Shown: one piece after another, positions 27,030-36,287 of the stretch
How the letters are laid out: every line of letters begins with the position of its first letter
Numbering within the stretch: position 1 is the stretch's first letter
DNA from: Halorubrum trapanicum
Lineage (GTDB): Archaea; Halobacteriota; Halobacteria; Halobacteriales; Haloferacaceae
NCBI RefSeq assembly: GCF_017873555.1
Contig: NZ_JAGGKE010000001.1
Coordinates: 310,001-374,000 of the forward strand
Reading direction: 5' to 3'
DNA: 64,000 nt
Notes under the pieces: generated by a model
What the model was told of the DNA's origin: nothing
Database searches by the model: none
What the model saw: only the letters and a program-made list of their open reading frames with translations
Program-made: the position numbers and the translations under genes

Positions 27030-28643
27030 GTGTCTCGCCTTCCGAAATCCCTCCGTGCGCTGATCTCATACGTCGCTGGCCTTCCGAACCCGTTCCGCCT
27101 GCTAATCCTCTACATCGGCTTCGCCCTCGCGAAGGCCGGGCTGATCGACCGCCACCGCGTGGTCCGGACCACCGACCTCGCGTGGCCGCGGATCGTCACG
27201 GGGATCGCCCGGATGTCGAAGAACGCGGTCGACGTCGCGATGGTCGGCGTCGCCGTCGGCACGAGCGCCGTCGCCGGCGTCGGCTTCGCGGGTCCCTACT
27301 GGGGGCTCGCGTTCGCGCTCGGCGGGGGCGTCGCCGGCGGCACCATCGCCCTGGTCTCCCAGCGCTACAGCGCCGAGGCGTTCGTCGAGCTCGGCGACGC
27401 GGTCCGGTCGAGCGTCCTCCTCGTGATCGCGATCAGCGTCCCGGTCAGCGGGGCCTTCTGGCTGTACGCGCCCGCCTTCATCGACGTCCTGAGCAGCAAC
27501 GAGGCGGCGATCGCCTACGGCGCCGACTACCTCCGCGTGGTCGGTCTCGGCGTCCCGTTCGCCGCGCTCAACCTCGTCGGCAGCCGCGTGCTGGTCGGCT
27601 GCGACGACGCCTACACCGCGATGCAGGTCCGGGCGGGCGGCGCGGTCGCGAACATCGTCCTCAGCGCGCTGTTCATCTTCGGCTTCGGCTGGGGCGTCGA
27701 GGGCGCCGCGGTCGGCACCGTCCTCTCGAACGTGCTCGCGGTCGCAGGCTTCACCGTCGGTCTCGTCCGCGGGAGCGCCCCGCTCGTCGGCGAGTTCCCG
27801 GTCGCGATCGACCCGGCCGGCTCCTACCTCAACCCCGACATGCTCCGCGACCTCGTCGAGATCGGGGTGCCCGTCGGCGCGCGCAACCTCGTCTGGACGG
27901 CCGCGGAGTTCCCCATGCTCGCCATCCTCGACGTGTTCGGCCAGAACACCGTGGCCGCGTTCGTCATCGCGCGCCGCATCTGGGGGATCATGAACACCCC
28001 CGGCTGGGGGTTCGGTCTCGCCTCCTCCAGCCTCGTCGGCCAGGAGCTCGGCGTCGAGCGCCCCGACGAGGCCGAGGCGTACGCCCGCGACATCATCCGC
28101 TTCTCGGTGGCGACGTACGCCGTCTCGGCGGTGCTGATAGCGGTCTTCGCGACGGACATCGTCTCGCTGTTCGCCGAGTCGCCAACCAGCCCCGAGATCC
28201 CGATCGCGAGGGACCTCGTGTACGCGGCCTGCTGTGCGGTGATCTTCCAGGGCGTCTCCGGCGGGGCGGCCGGTCCCCTCGACGCCGCCGGCGACACCAA
28301 GATCCCCTTCGCGAGCCAGTTCCTCGGGATGTTCTGCGTGTCGATCCCGCTCGCGTACATTGGCGCACACGACGCGACGCCGGCGATAACGGTCCCCGAA
28401 ATCCTCACGATCCCGGCGGTAGAGGTCCCGCTCGTCGGCTTTGCGACCCCGCTCATAGAGATCCCGTTCGTCGGGTTCACGCTCCCGCAGGTCGCGCTCC
28501 CCGCGATCGGGATCTGGGGGCTGTACCTCGCGTTCATGGCGGAGACGACGATCCCCGCCGCGATCAACTACCTCCGATTCCGCTCCGGCAAGTGGAAGAA
28601 GATAAGCGAGGCGTACCGGCCCGAGGCGACCGCGAACGACTGA
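27030..28643 (+). CDS. MATE-family multidrug/cation exporter
   Basis: 537 residues, GTG start. Two bundles of six helices typical of MATE transporters, with MSKNAVDVAMVGVAVGTSAVAG in the first helix pair. Near residues 447-495 there is an inserted segment rich in short beta-like IP/VP units (ITVPEILTIPAVEVPLVGF and relatives) between the last helices, probably outside the membrane. Na+- or H+-driven export; substrate unknown. Confidence 0.9.
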   Translation: MSRLPKSLRALISYVAGLPNPFRLLILYIGFALAKAGLIDRHRVVRTTDLAWPRIVTGIARMSKNAVDVAMVGVAVGTSAVAGVGFAGPYWGLAFALGGGVAGGTIALVSQRYSAEAFVELGDAVRSSVLLVIAISVPVSGAFWLYAPAFIDVLSSNEAAIAYGADYLRVVGLGVPFAALNLVGSRVLVGCDDAYTAMQVRAGGAVANIVLSALFIFGFGWGVEGAAVGTVLSNVLAVAGFTVGLVRGSAPLVGEFPVAIDPAGSYLNPDMLRDLVEIGVPVGARNLVWTAAEFPMLAILDVFGQNTVAAFVIARRIWGIMNTPGWGFGLASSSLVGQELGVERPDEAEAYARDIIRFSVATYAVSAVLIAVFATDIVSLFAESPTSPEIPIARDLVYAACCAVIFQGVSGGAAGPLDAAGDTKIPFASQFLGMFCVSIPLAYIGAHDATPAITVPEILTIPAVEVPLVGFATPLIEIPFVGFTLPQVALPAIGIWGLYLAFMAETTIPAAINYLRFRSGKWKKISEAYRPEATAND

Positions 28644-28715
28644 GCCGTTGACTCGTCGCACCGTCGTTTTGCGAGCGAGTCATCTGCGGATGCCGCACCG
28701 AAGAAGGATTGTACA

Positions 28716-29357
28716 CTACGGGTCGCTCCGGGACGACTCGACGAGGTCCGCGAAGTTGGCGAGCGTTCGGGTGGCGGTGGAGTCCTCGAAGGAGCTGTCG
28801 GCGGCCTCCCAGCCGTCGTACTCGTCGGCGATCCGAGGGGTGAATTCGGGGTGATACTGGACCGACCAGACCGGCCGGTCACGGTGTCGGGTGGCGAAGT
28901 ACTCGTAGTAGTCCGCACGCCCGATGACCTCCATTCCGTCGCCGAGCTCCGTCACCACGTCGGAGTGAAGGACGGGCACGCTCGGTTCGACGCCCTCGAA
29001 CAGCGGCTCGTCGGCGTCGAGATCGGCGTCGTGGAGCCGGAGGCGGGACGTCCCGCTGTCCACGACATCGCCGCCGAGGGCGGCGTTCAGAATCTGATGG
29101 CCGAAACAGATACCGAGCGTCGGGACGCCCTCCTCGACGAGTCGGCGCGCGAACCGCTTCTGGGCCGTGATCCACGGCTGGTCGGGCTCGTCGTACACGC
29201 CGACCTCGCTTCCGCCGATAACGACGCCGCCCACGTCTTCGAGGCTCGGGTCGCCGTCCTCGTGCGGGTAGTGGTACGCGCGGGCGTCGGGGAGGAAGCG
29301 GACGATCTCGTCGGTCATGTAGCCGCCGTCGACCGCGTTATTGAGTACCAATATCAT
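28716..29357 (-). CDS. Class I glutamine amidotransferase (GuaA-subunit-like)
   Basis: 213 residues. Nucleophile in GICFGHQIL (near residue 93) and the His-Glu of the triad in VQYHPEF. Resembles the GMP synthase glutaminase subunit or a stand-alone paralogue; the synthetase is not adjacent. The start MILVLNNAVDGG begins the first beta strand. The TATA box at 29365-29374 fits the divergent sufS fusion, not this gene. Confidence 0.85.
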   Translation of the reverse strand: MILVLNNAVDGGYMTDEIVRFLPDARAYHYPHEDGDPSLEDVGGVVIGGSEVGVYDEPDQPWITAQKRFARRLVEEGVPTLGICFGHQILNAALGGDVVDSGTSRLRLHDADLDADEPLFEGVEPSVPVLHSDVVTELGDGMEVIGRADYYEYFATRHRDRPVWSVQYHPEFTPRIADEYDGWEAADSSFEDSTATRTLANFADLVESSRSDP

Positions 29358-29362
29358 CTGGG

Positions 29363-29374
29363 ATTTATTTAAGC
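29363..29374 (+). promoter_or_regulatory. TATA box of the sufS-sufU fusion
   Basis: ATTTATTTAAG lies 24-35 nt before the ATG at 29398; only 8-17 nt separate it from the divergent amidotransferase ATG. Confidence 0.5.
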
Positions 29375-29397
29375 CAAACTGATCTCTTGGTAGTAAC

Positions 29398-31008
29398 ATG
29401 AGTTTCGATGCCGAAGCGATACGTGCGGATTTCCCCGTGCTCGACCGACGGGTAAACGGGCACCCACTCACCTACCTCGACAACGCCGCGACAACGCACA
29501 CGCCCCGGCAAGTGTACGACGTCTTCGAGGAGTTCTACGCGGGGTACAACGCGAACGTCCACCGGGGGATCCACGAGCTCAGCCACGAGGCCTCGCTCGC
29601 CTACGAACGGGCACACGACCGCGTCGCCGACTTCCTCGGCGCGGACGGCCGCGAGGAGATCGTCTTCACCAAGAACACCACCGAGAGCATCAACCTCGTC
29701 GCGTACGGTCTCGGCCGGCACCTGGGCGAGGGCGACGATATCGTCGCGACGGAGATGGACCACCACGCCTCGCTGGTCACCTGGCAGCAGATCGCCAAGC
29801 GCACGGGCGCGACCGTCCGCCACGTCCCCGTCACGGCCGACGGCCACCTCGACATGGACGCCGCCCGCGACCTCGTCACCGACGACGCCGCGGTCGTCTG
29901 CGCACCCCACGTCTCGAACGTGCTCGGGACGGTCAACCCCGTCGCGGACCTCGTGGCCCTCGCACACGACCACGACGCGTACGCGGTCGTCGACGGCGCC
30001 CAGTCCGCCCCGACGCGGCCCGTCGACGTGGAGGCGATGGACGCTGACTTCTTCGCGTTCAGCGGCCACAAGCTCGCCGGTCCCACCGGCATCGGCGGGT
30101 TGTACGGGAAACGGGAGATCCTGAAGGAGCTCGATCCGTTCCTGTTCGGCGGAGAGATGATCCGGAACGTCACGCTTACCGACTCGACGTGGAACGAACT
30201 CCCCTGGAAGTTCGAGGCCGGCACGCCGCCCATCGCGGAGGGCATCGCGCTCGGCGCCGCCGTCGACTATCTCGCGGAGCTGGGGATGGACGCCGTCCGC
30301 GACCACGAGAACGACCTCGCGCAGTACCTGCTCCGGGAACTCGGCGACCGAGAGTTCGTCCAGACGTACGGTCCCGGCGTCGGCGAGGAGCGCACCGGCC
30401 TCGTCTCGTTCAACGTCGAGGGGGTCCACGGCCACGACCTCTCCAGCCTCCTCAACGATCGGGGTATCGCCATCCGCGCCGGCGACCACTGTACGCAGCC
30501 GCTCCACGACCGACTCGACGTCCCCGGCTCCGCTCGCGCGTCGTTCTACGTGTACAACACCCGTGCGGACGTCGATCGCCTCCTCGACGTCGTCGACACC
30601 GCCCGCGACGACATCGACGCGTATCTCGCCTCCGACCGCTACCACGACCTCATCAGCGAACACTACCACCGCCCCCGCAACTCGGGCGCCCTCACCGACC
30701 CGACGTTCGTGAAGTCCTCCGAGGAGACGACCTGCGGCGACGACGGCGAGTTCCACGTCGCCGTCGCTGACGGGCACATCGAGGAAATCGCCTTCGAGAG
30801 CCAGAGCTGCGCGGTCAGCCGCGCCGTCGCCAGCCTCCTCTCGGAGAAACTCGACGGGATGCCGGTCGAGGCGGTCGCCGACCTCGACGGGTACGTCACT
30901 CGCGAGCTCGACGGACAGTACCCCGACCTCCGACGCGAGTGCGTCGAAGGCCCCGAGGACGTCATCCGAGAGGCGGCCCGCGAGTACGTCGCGGAGAACC
31001 GCGCGTAG
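29398..31008 (+). CDS. sufSU: SufS cysteine desulfurase fused to a SufU/IscU-like scaffold
   Basis: 536 residues. Residues 1-410 are a SufS-type desulfurase: NAATTHTPRQV, PLP-lysine in FSGHKLAGPTG (near 225) and the persulfide Cys in AGDHCTQPLHD (near 365). Residues about 415-536 are a scaffold of the SufU/NifU-N fold: YHDLISEHYHRPRNSG, then TTCGDDG, SQSCAVSRA and RRECVEGPED, giving all three cluster-ligand cysteines plus the conserved Asp. It should make sulfur from cysteine and build Fe-S clusters on one chain. Elsewhere SufS and SufU are separate proteins. Confidence 0.88.
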   Translation: MSFDAEAIRADFPVLDRRVNGHPLTYLDNAATTHTPRQVYDVFEEFYAGYNANVHRGIHELSHEASLAYERAHDRVADFLGADGREEIVFTKNTTESINLVAYGLGRHLGEGDDIVATEMDHHASLVTWQQIAKRTGATVRHVPVTADGHLDMDAARDLVTDDAAVVCAPHVSNVLGTVNPVADLVALAHDHDAYAVVDGAQSAPTRPVDVEAMDADFFAFSGHKLAGPTGIGGLYGKREILKELDPFLFGGEMIRNVTLTDSTWNELPWKFEAGTPPIAEGIALGAAVDYLAELGMDAVRDHENDLAQYLLRELGDREFVQTYGPGVGEERTGLVSFNVEGVHGHDLSSLLNDRGIAIRAGDHCTQPLHDRLDVPGSARASFYVYNTRADVDRLLDVVDTARDDIDAYLASDRYHDLISEHYHRPRNSGALTDPTFVKSSEETTCGDDGEFHVAVADGHIEEIAFESQSCAVSRAVASLLSEKLDGMPVEAVADLDGYVTRELDGQYPDLRRECVEGPEDVIREAAREYVAENRA

Positions 31009-31130
31009 GACCGTCACCGCGTCGTCCGGCGTCCCTCTCGGACGAGACGGTAGACCGTCTCAAGAGGTCGATCCATCGGAGTCGGAGACTCGTTCAGACG
31101 ATCGGTCGATCTCCCTCTCTCGGGGCTCGG

Positions 31131-32927
31131 TCACTTCTCGTCGGCGTGCCGGACCTCGACCGCGACCCCCCGCGTCGCCCCCGCCATCTCCGGGCCGGAC
31201 ATCGCCGCGCGGCCGACCGCGAACGCCTTCGGTCCCTCGATCACGACCTCGTCGCCCACCCGAATCTCGTCGGCGGCGTCGACGACGCCGGGCGCGAGGA
31301 CGGAGCCGTGCGGGACGAACGAGTCGATCTCGACCCGCTTCGTCGGCGCGTCGCCCTCGACCCAGCGGCGCGCGCCGGCGAGGGTGAAGGATAGGGTGCC
31401 GTACTGCGGGACCATCGTCGCCAGCTGCTCGCCCGGCTCGCCCTCGCGGCCGGCGTCGGGGTCGTCGCCCCACACCTGAAGCTTGGGGTAGCGCCCGGTG
31501 GTGCGGACGTCGGACTCCCCTGGTCCGCCGAACAGGTCGTCGCCCGCGCCGTCGCCGAGCAGGTAGTCGGCGAGCGCGCGGACCGTGTTGTGCTCGCGCT
31601 CGCGCTTGCTGTAGGCGGGTTCGCCCTGTAAGGCGGCGTTCAGTTCGCCGAGCGACTCGTCGGTCGTCGGGTGGTCGACGCAGGTGTACTCGAAGGGGAC
31701 GTCGACCGCGCCCTCGACGCGCTCGCAGATCTCGCGGTAGCCGTCCTCGGGGACGTGCGCGACGACGCGCGAGTAGTCGTTGCGTTCCAGGTACCGTCGA
31801 AGCACCTCCGCGACGAACTCGATCTCGTCTTCGCTCCAGTCGCCGGTGACGACCGAGTCGTAGTGCTGAGCGGGGTAGGTCGTCTCCAGCTCCTGTGGCA
31901 CCACGCCGATGGGCGAGGTCATCGAGACGGTGTGGCCGCGCCACTTGATCGCGTCGTGGAACTGGCGGTGGCTCTGGGAGTCGCTGTACGGCTTCGTCGC
32001 CGAACAGGGGACCAACACGAGCGGCTGGTCGGAAAATCGGTTGCGGTAGCGGCTCGTGACGCGGTCGGCGAACCGCCGGATCTCGACGCGGTCGAGCGTC
32101 TCAGCGGAGGCCGCCGTCACCTCGGCGTCGCGCATGAGCGGGGTCCGCTCCTCCAGGTACCCCCACTGGTCGTCGAACTCGCGGAACGCGGCCGTGAGCC
32201 ACCCCTCGTGGCGGGCCTGCCCCTCGACGTAGTCCCGGAGGCGACCGCTCCGGATCCGCTCGCGGACGCGGCGGAGTTCGGCGCGCAGGGCGTTGACGTT
32301 GTGATCGGCGCAGTCGGCGCGCGTGAACTCGTCTCGGGGTTTCGCGCAGGCGGGGCAGGCGCAGGGGAGTTCGTCGAGGTCCTCGAGGAAGTGCTCCGCG
32401 TCGGCGGTGAGGTACATCCCCTGAGTCCCCTTCGTCCGCGCGAGCGTCGCGTCGACGAGGTCGACCCCGGCGTACGCGAGGACCGCGACGTTCCGGGGCG
32501 TCGCGACGCCGGAGAGCCCGAGCGCGGCGTCCGGGGGGAGGGTCTCCTTCGCGCGGACGACCGCGTCGCGGAACGCCTCGCCGTGGCCGACGAACCCCTG
32601 CGCGTCGGAGAGGAGGTAGGCGTCGGCGCCGAGGTCGCGGGCGCTCCGGCTGTCGACGACCGCGGCCGAGGGGAAGTCGGCGTCGGGGTGCTCGACCGCG
32701 AACGACTCGCGCACCTCGTCGCGGGTCCCGGCCGGGAACGACCGGTGCGGCAGCACCGTCAGCGCGTCCTCGTCGCCGTCGGGCACCTCGCGGTCGCCGG
32801 CCCAGAGGCTGCCGGCGTCGTCGAGGAACGGGTCCGCGAGCGCCGGCGTCGTGACGGGGTCGGCGAGGCGGACCTCCCCGAGGCGAGCGGCGCCGTCGCG
32901 CTCGTGGACCTCGAAGTAGTCGGTCAT
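31131..32927 (-). CDS. arcS: Archaeosine synthase ArcS (tRNA-guanine transglycosylase paralogue)
   Basis: 598 residues. N-terminal transglycosylase-like barrel with a CACPACAKPRDEF zinc site, then the ArcS core with PCSATKPYSDSQSHRQF, and a C-terminal PUA-type RNA-binding domain (about 515-598, VEIDSFVPHGSVLAPGV). It converts preQ0-15 in tRNA to archaeosine, often with QueF-like or RaSEA partners. The ATG at 32927 is preceded by an AATTGACC-like box on the minus strand. Convergent with the sufSU fusion. Confidence 0.93.
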   Translation of the reverse strand: MTDYFEVHERDGAARLGEVRLADPVTTPALADPFLDDAGSLWAGDREVPDGDEDALTVLPHRSFPAGTRDEVRESFAVEHPDADFPSAAVVDSRSARDLGADAYLLSDAQGFVGHGEAFRDAVVRAKETLPPDAALGLSGVATPRNVAVLAYAGVDLVDATLARTKGTQGMYLTADAEHFLEDLDELPCACPACAKPRDEFTRADCADHNVNALRAELRRVRERIRSGRLRDYVEGQARHEGWLTAAFREFDDQWGYLEERTPLMRDAEVTAASAETLDRVEIRRFADRVTSRYRNRFSDQPLVLVPCSATKPYSDSQSHRQFHDAIKWRGHTVSMTSPIGVVPQELETTYPAQHYDSVVTGDWSEDEIEFVAEVLRRYLERNDYSRVVAHVPEDGYREICERVEGAVDVPFEYTCVDHPTTDESLGELNAALQGEPAYSKREREHNTVRALADYLLGDGAGDDLFGGPGESDVRTTGRYPKLQVWGDDPDAGREGEPGEQLATMVPQYGTLSFTLAGARRWVEGDAPTKRVEIDSFVPHGSVLAPGVVDAADEIRVGDEVVIEGPKAFAVGRAAMSGPEMAGATRGVAVEVRHADEK

Positions 32928-33116
32928 ACCACCACTCGCACGGGGACGGTCAATTCTCTTGTGTTCCGCGGTCGGCGGGACTCCGCGGTCCGGACGGTCG
33001 CCGCGGGCCGGACGGTTGCCGCGGCTCGGACGGTCGCGGTCGACCGTCGAGGTCGATTCCACCGATTGATAGCCGCGCGCCAACGGTTTTGTGTCGCCGC
33101 TTCGTCTCTCCGTCCA

Positions 33117-34292
33117 ATGAGTCGTCGGTTCGACACGCGTGACGCGAGCAGGAATCGCCTCCAAGAGCTACTGGTGACCCTCGGAATCGCCGATCCGGAC
33201 TACGCCGAGGGCCGCCCGGAGGGCGGACTCACCCGGGCGGCCGCCGCGGCGTTCGTCTCGCTCACCGGATTCGCGCTCCTGGTCCCGAACGTGACGCCGC
33301 TCGCGTCGGGCGGGGAACCCCCGATCGGCGTCGCGCTCTCGGTCCTCGGAACGGTCCTCTCGGTCGCGCTCATCGCCGTCGGCGGGCTGCTGTTCCGGAG
33401 TTCCTTCTCCACGCAGAACGCGGTCCGGATCGCGGTCTGGAACCTGTTCGGGATCACGGTCCTCGGCGGGATCATGCTCGGCATCCTCCAGTACCAGGCG
33501 GCGCTCGGCTCGCCGCTCGTCGCGCCCACCTTCTCGGTCGCGAAGGTGCTCTCGATCGGCGCCGTCGCGCACGTGATCATCGGCGTCTACGACGCCCGAC
33601 GGGTTCGGGCACAACAGCTGGCGAAGGAACAGCGCAAGCTCTCGGTGCTCAACCGCGTGATCAGACACAACCTCCGCAACGAGACGACGGTGCTCGGCGG
33701 ACACGCGTCGCTCGTCGCCGAGGGGGTCGACGACCCCGACCTCCGCGAGTCCGCCGAGACGGTCGCGCGCAGCGCGTCGGTGATCGGCGGGCTGGCGGAG
33801 GACGCGAAGCGGCTCCAGGCCGCGTTCGAGCGGCGCCCCGACAAGCGCGGTCCCGTCGACGCCGAGTCGATCGTCGAAGACGCCGCCGACGCGGCCCGGG
33901 AGGCGGGCGCGGAGACGGTCGAGGTCGACGCCGACCCCGTCGCCGCGCTGGCCGACGACCGGCTGGCGACGGCGGTCGAGGAGCTGGCGACGAACGCGGT
34001 CGAACACGGGGCGAGCGAGGTCTCGCTGTCGGCCCGCGAGCGCGACGGCGACGTGGAGATCGCCGTCGGCGACGACGGGCCGGGCATCCACGAGTCGGAG
34101 AGCCGGGTGATCACCGGACGGGACCCGGAGACGCAGCTGGAACACGCGAGCGGGCTGGGGCTGTGGATCGTGCGCGCGACCGCCGACGCGTTCGACGGGT
34201 GGCTCTCGATCGAGACGGTTCGCGAGGACGACGAGGGCGCGAGCGCGGCGGAGACGGGGACGACGATCACGCTCGGCGTGCCGGCGGCGTAA
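33117..34292 (+). CDS. Membrane sensor histidine kinase
   Basis: 391 residues. About four hydrophobic helices (residues 40-160) act as a short membrane sensor, then HisKA with the haloarchaeal NRVIRHNLRNETTVL motif and HATPase ending GDDGPGIHESE and SGLGLWIVRAT. No PAS domain is seen. A GTTTTGT box lies 26-32 nt before the ATG. The long open frame running upstream into 31671 is antisense to arcS and is excluded. Confidence 0.88.
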   Translation: MSRRFDTRDASRNRLQELLVTLGIADPDYAEGRPEGGLTRAAAAAFVSLTGFALLVPNVTPLASGGEPPIGVALSVLGTVLSVALIAVGGLLFRSSFSTQNAVRIAVWNLFGITVLGGIMLGILQYQAALGSPLVAPTFSVAKVLSIGAVAHVIIGVYDARRVRAQQLAKEQRKLSVLNRVIRHNLRNETTVLGGHASLVAEGVDDPDLRESAETVARSASVIGGLAEDAKRLQAAFERRPDKRGPVDAESIVEDAADAAREAGAETVEVDADPVAALADDRLATAVEELATNAVEHGASEVSLSARERDGDVEIAVGDDGPGIHESESRVITGRDPETQLEHASGLGLWIVRATADAFDGWLSIETVREDDEGASAAETGTTITLGVPAA

Positions 34293-34375
34293 GCACCGAC
34301 GTCTCGACGTTCCGATCGATGCGCTCCGCCGGAGACCGCCGCAACTGTTAGGCGGAACGCGACCGAGGGACCGGT

Positions 34376-34873
34376 ATGGACCCGACCGGCCCGTGGGACC
34401 GCGACCGCGTCGACGAGTTCCTCGCCGCCTCGCGCGTTCCGGTCCGCCTCGGCTGCCGCACGGCGAGCGACCGACCGTGGATCGTCTCGCTGTGGTTCGC
34501 GTGGGACCCCGACGCCGGAGTCGGGGGCGACGCGGAAGCGGAATCGGACGGCCCCGCGGGCGCGATCCGCTGTGCGACGAGCGCGAGCGCCGACCTCGTC
34601 GAGTTCGTCGACCACGACGATCACGTCTCCTTCGACGTGTCGACCAACGATCCCCCGTACAAGGGCGTCCGCGGTCGCGGCCGCGCGACCGTGGTGCCCG
34701 ACGACGACAAGCGACTCCTGCGGTCGCTGCTGACGAAGTACCTCGGCGGGACCGACAACGCGACCGGCGACCGGCTTCTGCGACCCGACCGTGAGGAGGT
34801 CGAGATCCGGATCGCGCCGGAGCGGCTCCACTCGTGGGACTACACGGAGCGCATGGGATCGACGGACGAGTGA
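34376..34873 (+). CDS. Pyridoxamine 5'-phosphate oxidase-family (split barrel) protein
   Basis: 165 residues with the flavin-binding split-barrel pattern (VPVRLGCRTASDRPWIVSLWF, then GRGRATVVPDDD). An acidic insertion lies near residues 52-62. Such proteins bind FMN or F420; the reaction is unknown. A TGTTAGG box at about 34345 fits the ATG at 34376. Confidence 0.83.
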   Translation: MDPTGPWDRDRVDEFLAASRVPVRLGCRTASDRPWIVSLWFAWDPDAGVGGDAEAESDGPAGAIRCATSASADLVEFVDHDDHVSFDVSTNDPPYKGVRGRGRATVVPDDDKRLLRSLLTKYLGGTDNATGDRLLRPDREEVEIRIAPERLHSWDYTERMGSTDE

Positions 34874-34958
34874 GCCGACCGCAGTCGGACGAGTTTCGGC
34901 GGTCCCCGTCGCTGGCCGGCAGGCGATCGTTTAAGCGGTCCCCGGGCCACCCACGGGT

Positions 34959-36239
34959 ATGAGCGCTCTCGACAACGACGAGTACCGCGCGTTCCGCCGC
35001 GACCTCCACCGCCACCCCGAGCCGGCGTGGCGCGAGTTCTACACCACCGCCCGCATCGTCGAGGAACTCCGCGAGCGGGATCTGACGGAGCTCCACGTCG
35101 GACGCGACGCGCTGGCGACCGACGAGCGACTGAACGTCCCCGACGACGACGAGCTGGCCGAGTGGGAAGGGCAGGCCCGCGACGCGGGCGCCGACCCCGA
35201 GATACTCGAACAGCTCTCCGGCGGCTACACCGGCTGCGTCGCGGTCGTCGAGCGCGGCGACGGCCCGGTAGTCGGCCTGCGCGTCGACATCGACGGCCTC
35301 CCGATCACGGAGTCGGAGTCGGACGACCACGTCCCGGCCGGGGAGGGGTTCCGCTCCGAACACGAGGGGTTCATGCACGCCTGCGGCCACGACGCCCACG
35401 CGACGATGGGACTCGGCGCGCTCGACGCGGTCCTCGACTCCGACTTCTCGGGCACGCTGAAGGTGTTCTTCCAGCCGGGCGAAGAGCAGGTCGCAGGCGG
35501 CAAGCCGATGGCCGAGTCGGGCCACCTCGACGATGTCGACTACCTCTACGCGGTCCACGTCGGCCTCGACCACCCCTCCGGGGAGGTCGTCTGCGGCGTC
35601 GAGGGGTTCCTCGCGGTGCGACACCTGCTCGCGGAGTTCGAGGGCGAACCCGCCCACGCCGGCGCACGCCCCGAGCAGGGCCGGAACGCGGTCCAGGCGA
35701 TGGCCGCGGCGGTCCAGAACCTCTACGCAATTCCCCGGCACGCCGACGGCCCGACGCGGGTGAACGCCGGGCTCGTCGGCGGCGGCACCGCGACGAACAT
35801 CATCCCCGAGGAGTCGCATATCGAGGGCGAGCTGCGGGGACAGACGACGGAGCTGGCCGAGTACATGTCCGACCACGCCGACCGCATCCTTGAGTCGGCC
35901 GCCGAGATGCACGACTGCGAGGTCGAGGTGTCGACACTCGGCGAGGCGCCCAGCGCGACGAGCGACGACGCGCTCGCCGGTCTCGTCCGCGAGTCCGCGG
36001 GCGACGTGGCGGGCGTCACGAGCATCGTCGACAGCGACGACCTCGGCGGCTCCGAGGACGCAACGTACCTGATGAACCGCGTCCAAGAGCAGGACGGGCT
36101 CGCCTGCTACCTCGGCGTCGGCACCGACCACCCGGGCGGCCACCACACGAGCGACTTCGACGTGGTCGAAGGCGACATCGGAATCGGTATCGACGTGATC
36201 GCCGGCGCGATCCGGCGGGTCGCCGAGACGCGGCCGTAG
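34959..36239 (+). CDS. M20-family amidohydrolase (AbgA/AbgB-like)
   Basis: 426 residues. Metal ligands in ACGHDAHATMG, the Asp of GLRVDIDGLP and the Glu pair in FFQPGEEQVAGG. The lid/dimerisation domain is in the middle (VRHLLAEFEGEPAHAG). The N-acyl or p-aminobenzoyl-glutamate amidohydrolase group fits, but the substrate is open. TTTAAGCG at 34930-34937 is a likely promoter element. Confidence 0.9.
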   Translation: MSALDNDEYRAFRRDLHRHPEPAWREFYTTARIVEELRERDLTELHVGRDALATDERLNVPDDDELAEWEGQARDAGADPEILEQLSGGYTGCVAVVERGDGPVVGLRVDIDGLPITESESDDHVPAGEGFRSEHEGFMHACGHDAHATMGLGALDAVLDSDFSGTLKVFFQPGEEQVAGGKPMAESGHLDDVDYLYAVHVGLDHPSGEVVCGVEGFLAVRHLLAEFEGEPAHAGARPEQGRNAVQAMAAAVQNLYAIPRHADGPTRVNAGLVGGGTATNIIPEESHIEGELRGQTTELAEYMSDHADRILESAAEMHDCEVEVSTLGEAPSATSDDALAGLVRESAGDVAGVTSIVDSDDLGGSEDATYLMNRVQEQDGLACYLGVGTDHPGGHHTSDFDVVEGDIGIGIDVIAGAIRRVAETRP

Positions 36240-36287
36240 GGATCTGGAGCGCTTTTCGGATCGGGCTTAAAAACGTCTGCGACTGGT

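Noticed and set aside
28716-29471. Longer amidotransferase start (251 residues)
   Set aside because: The extra N-terminal 38 residues are basic, without family likeness, and lie over the divergent sufSU promoter and coding start.
31671-33116. Long in-frame extension upstream of the kinase at 33117
   Set aside because: It is antisense to arcS, which has full conserved motifs; a TATA-like box at 33083-33091 supports the start at 33117.
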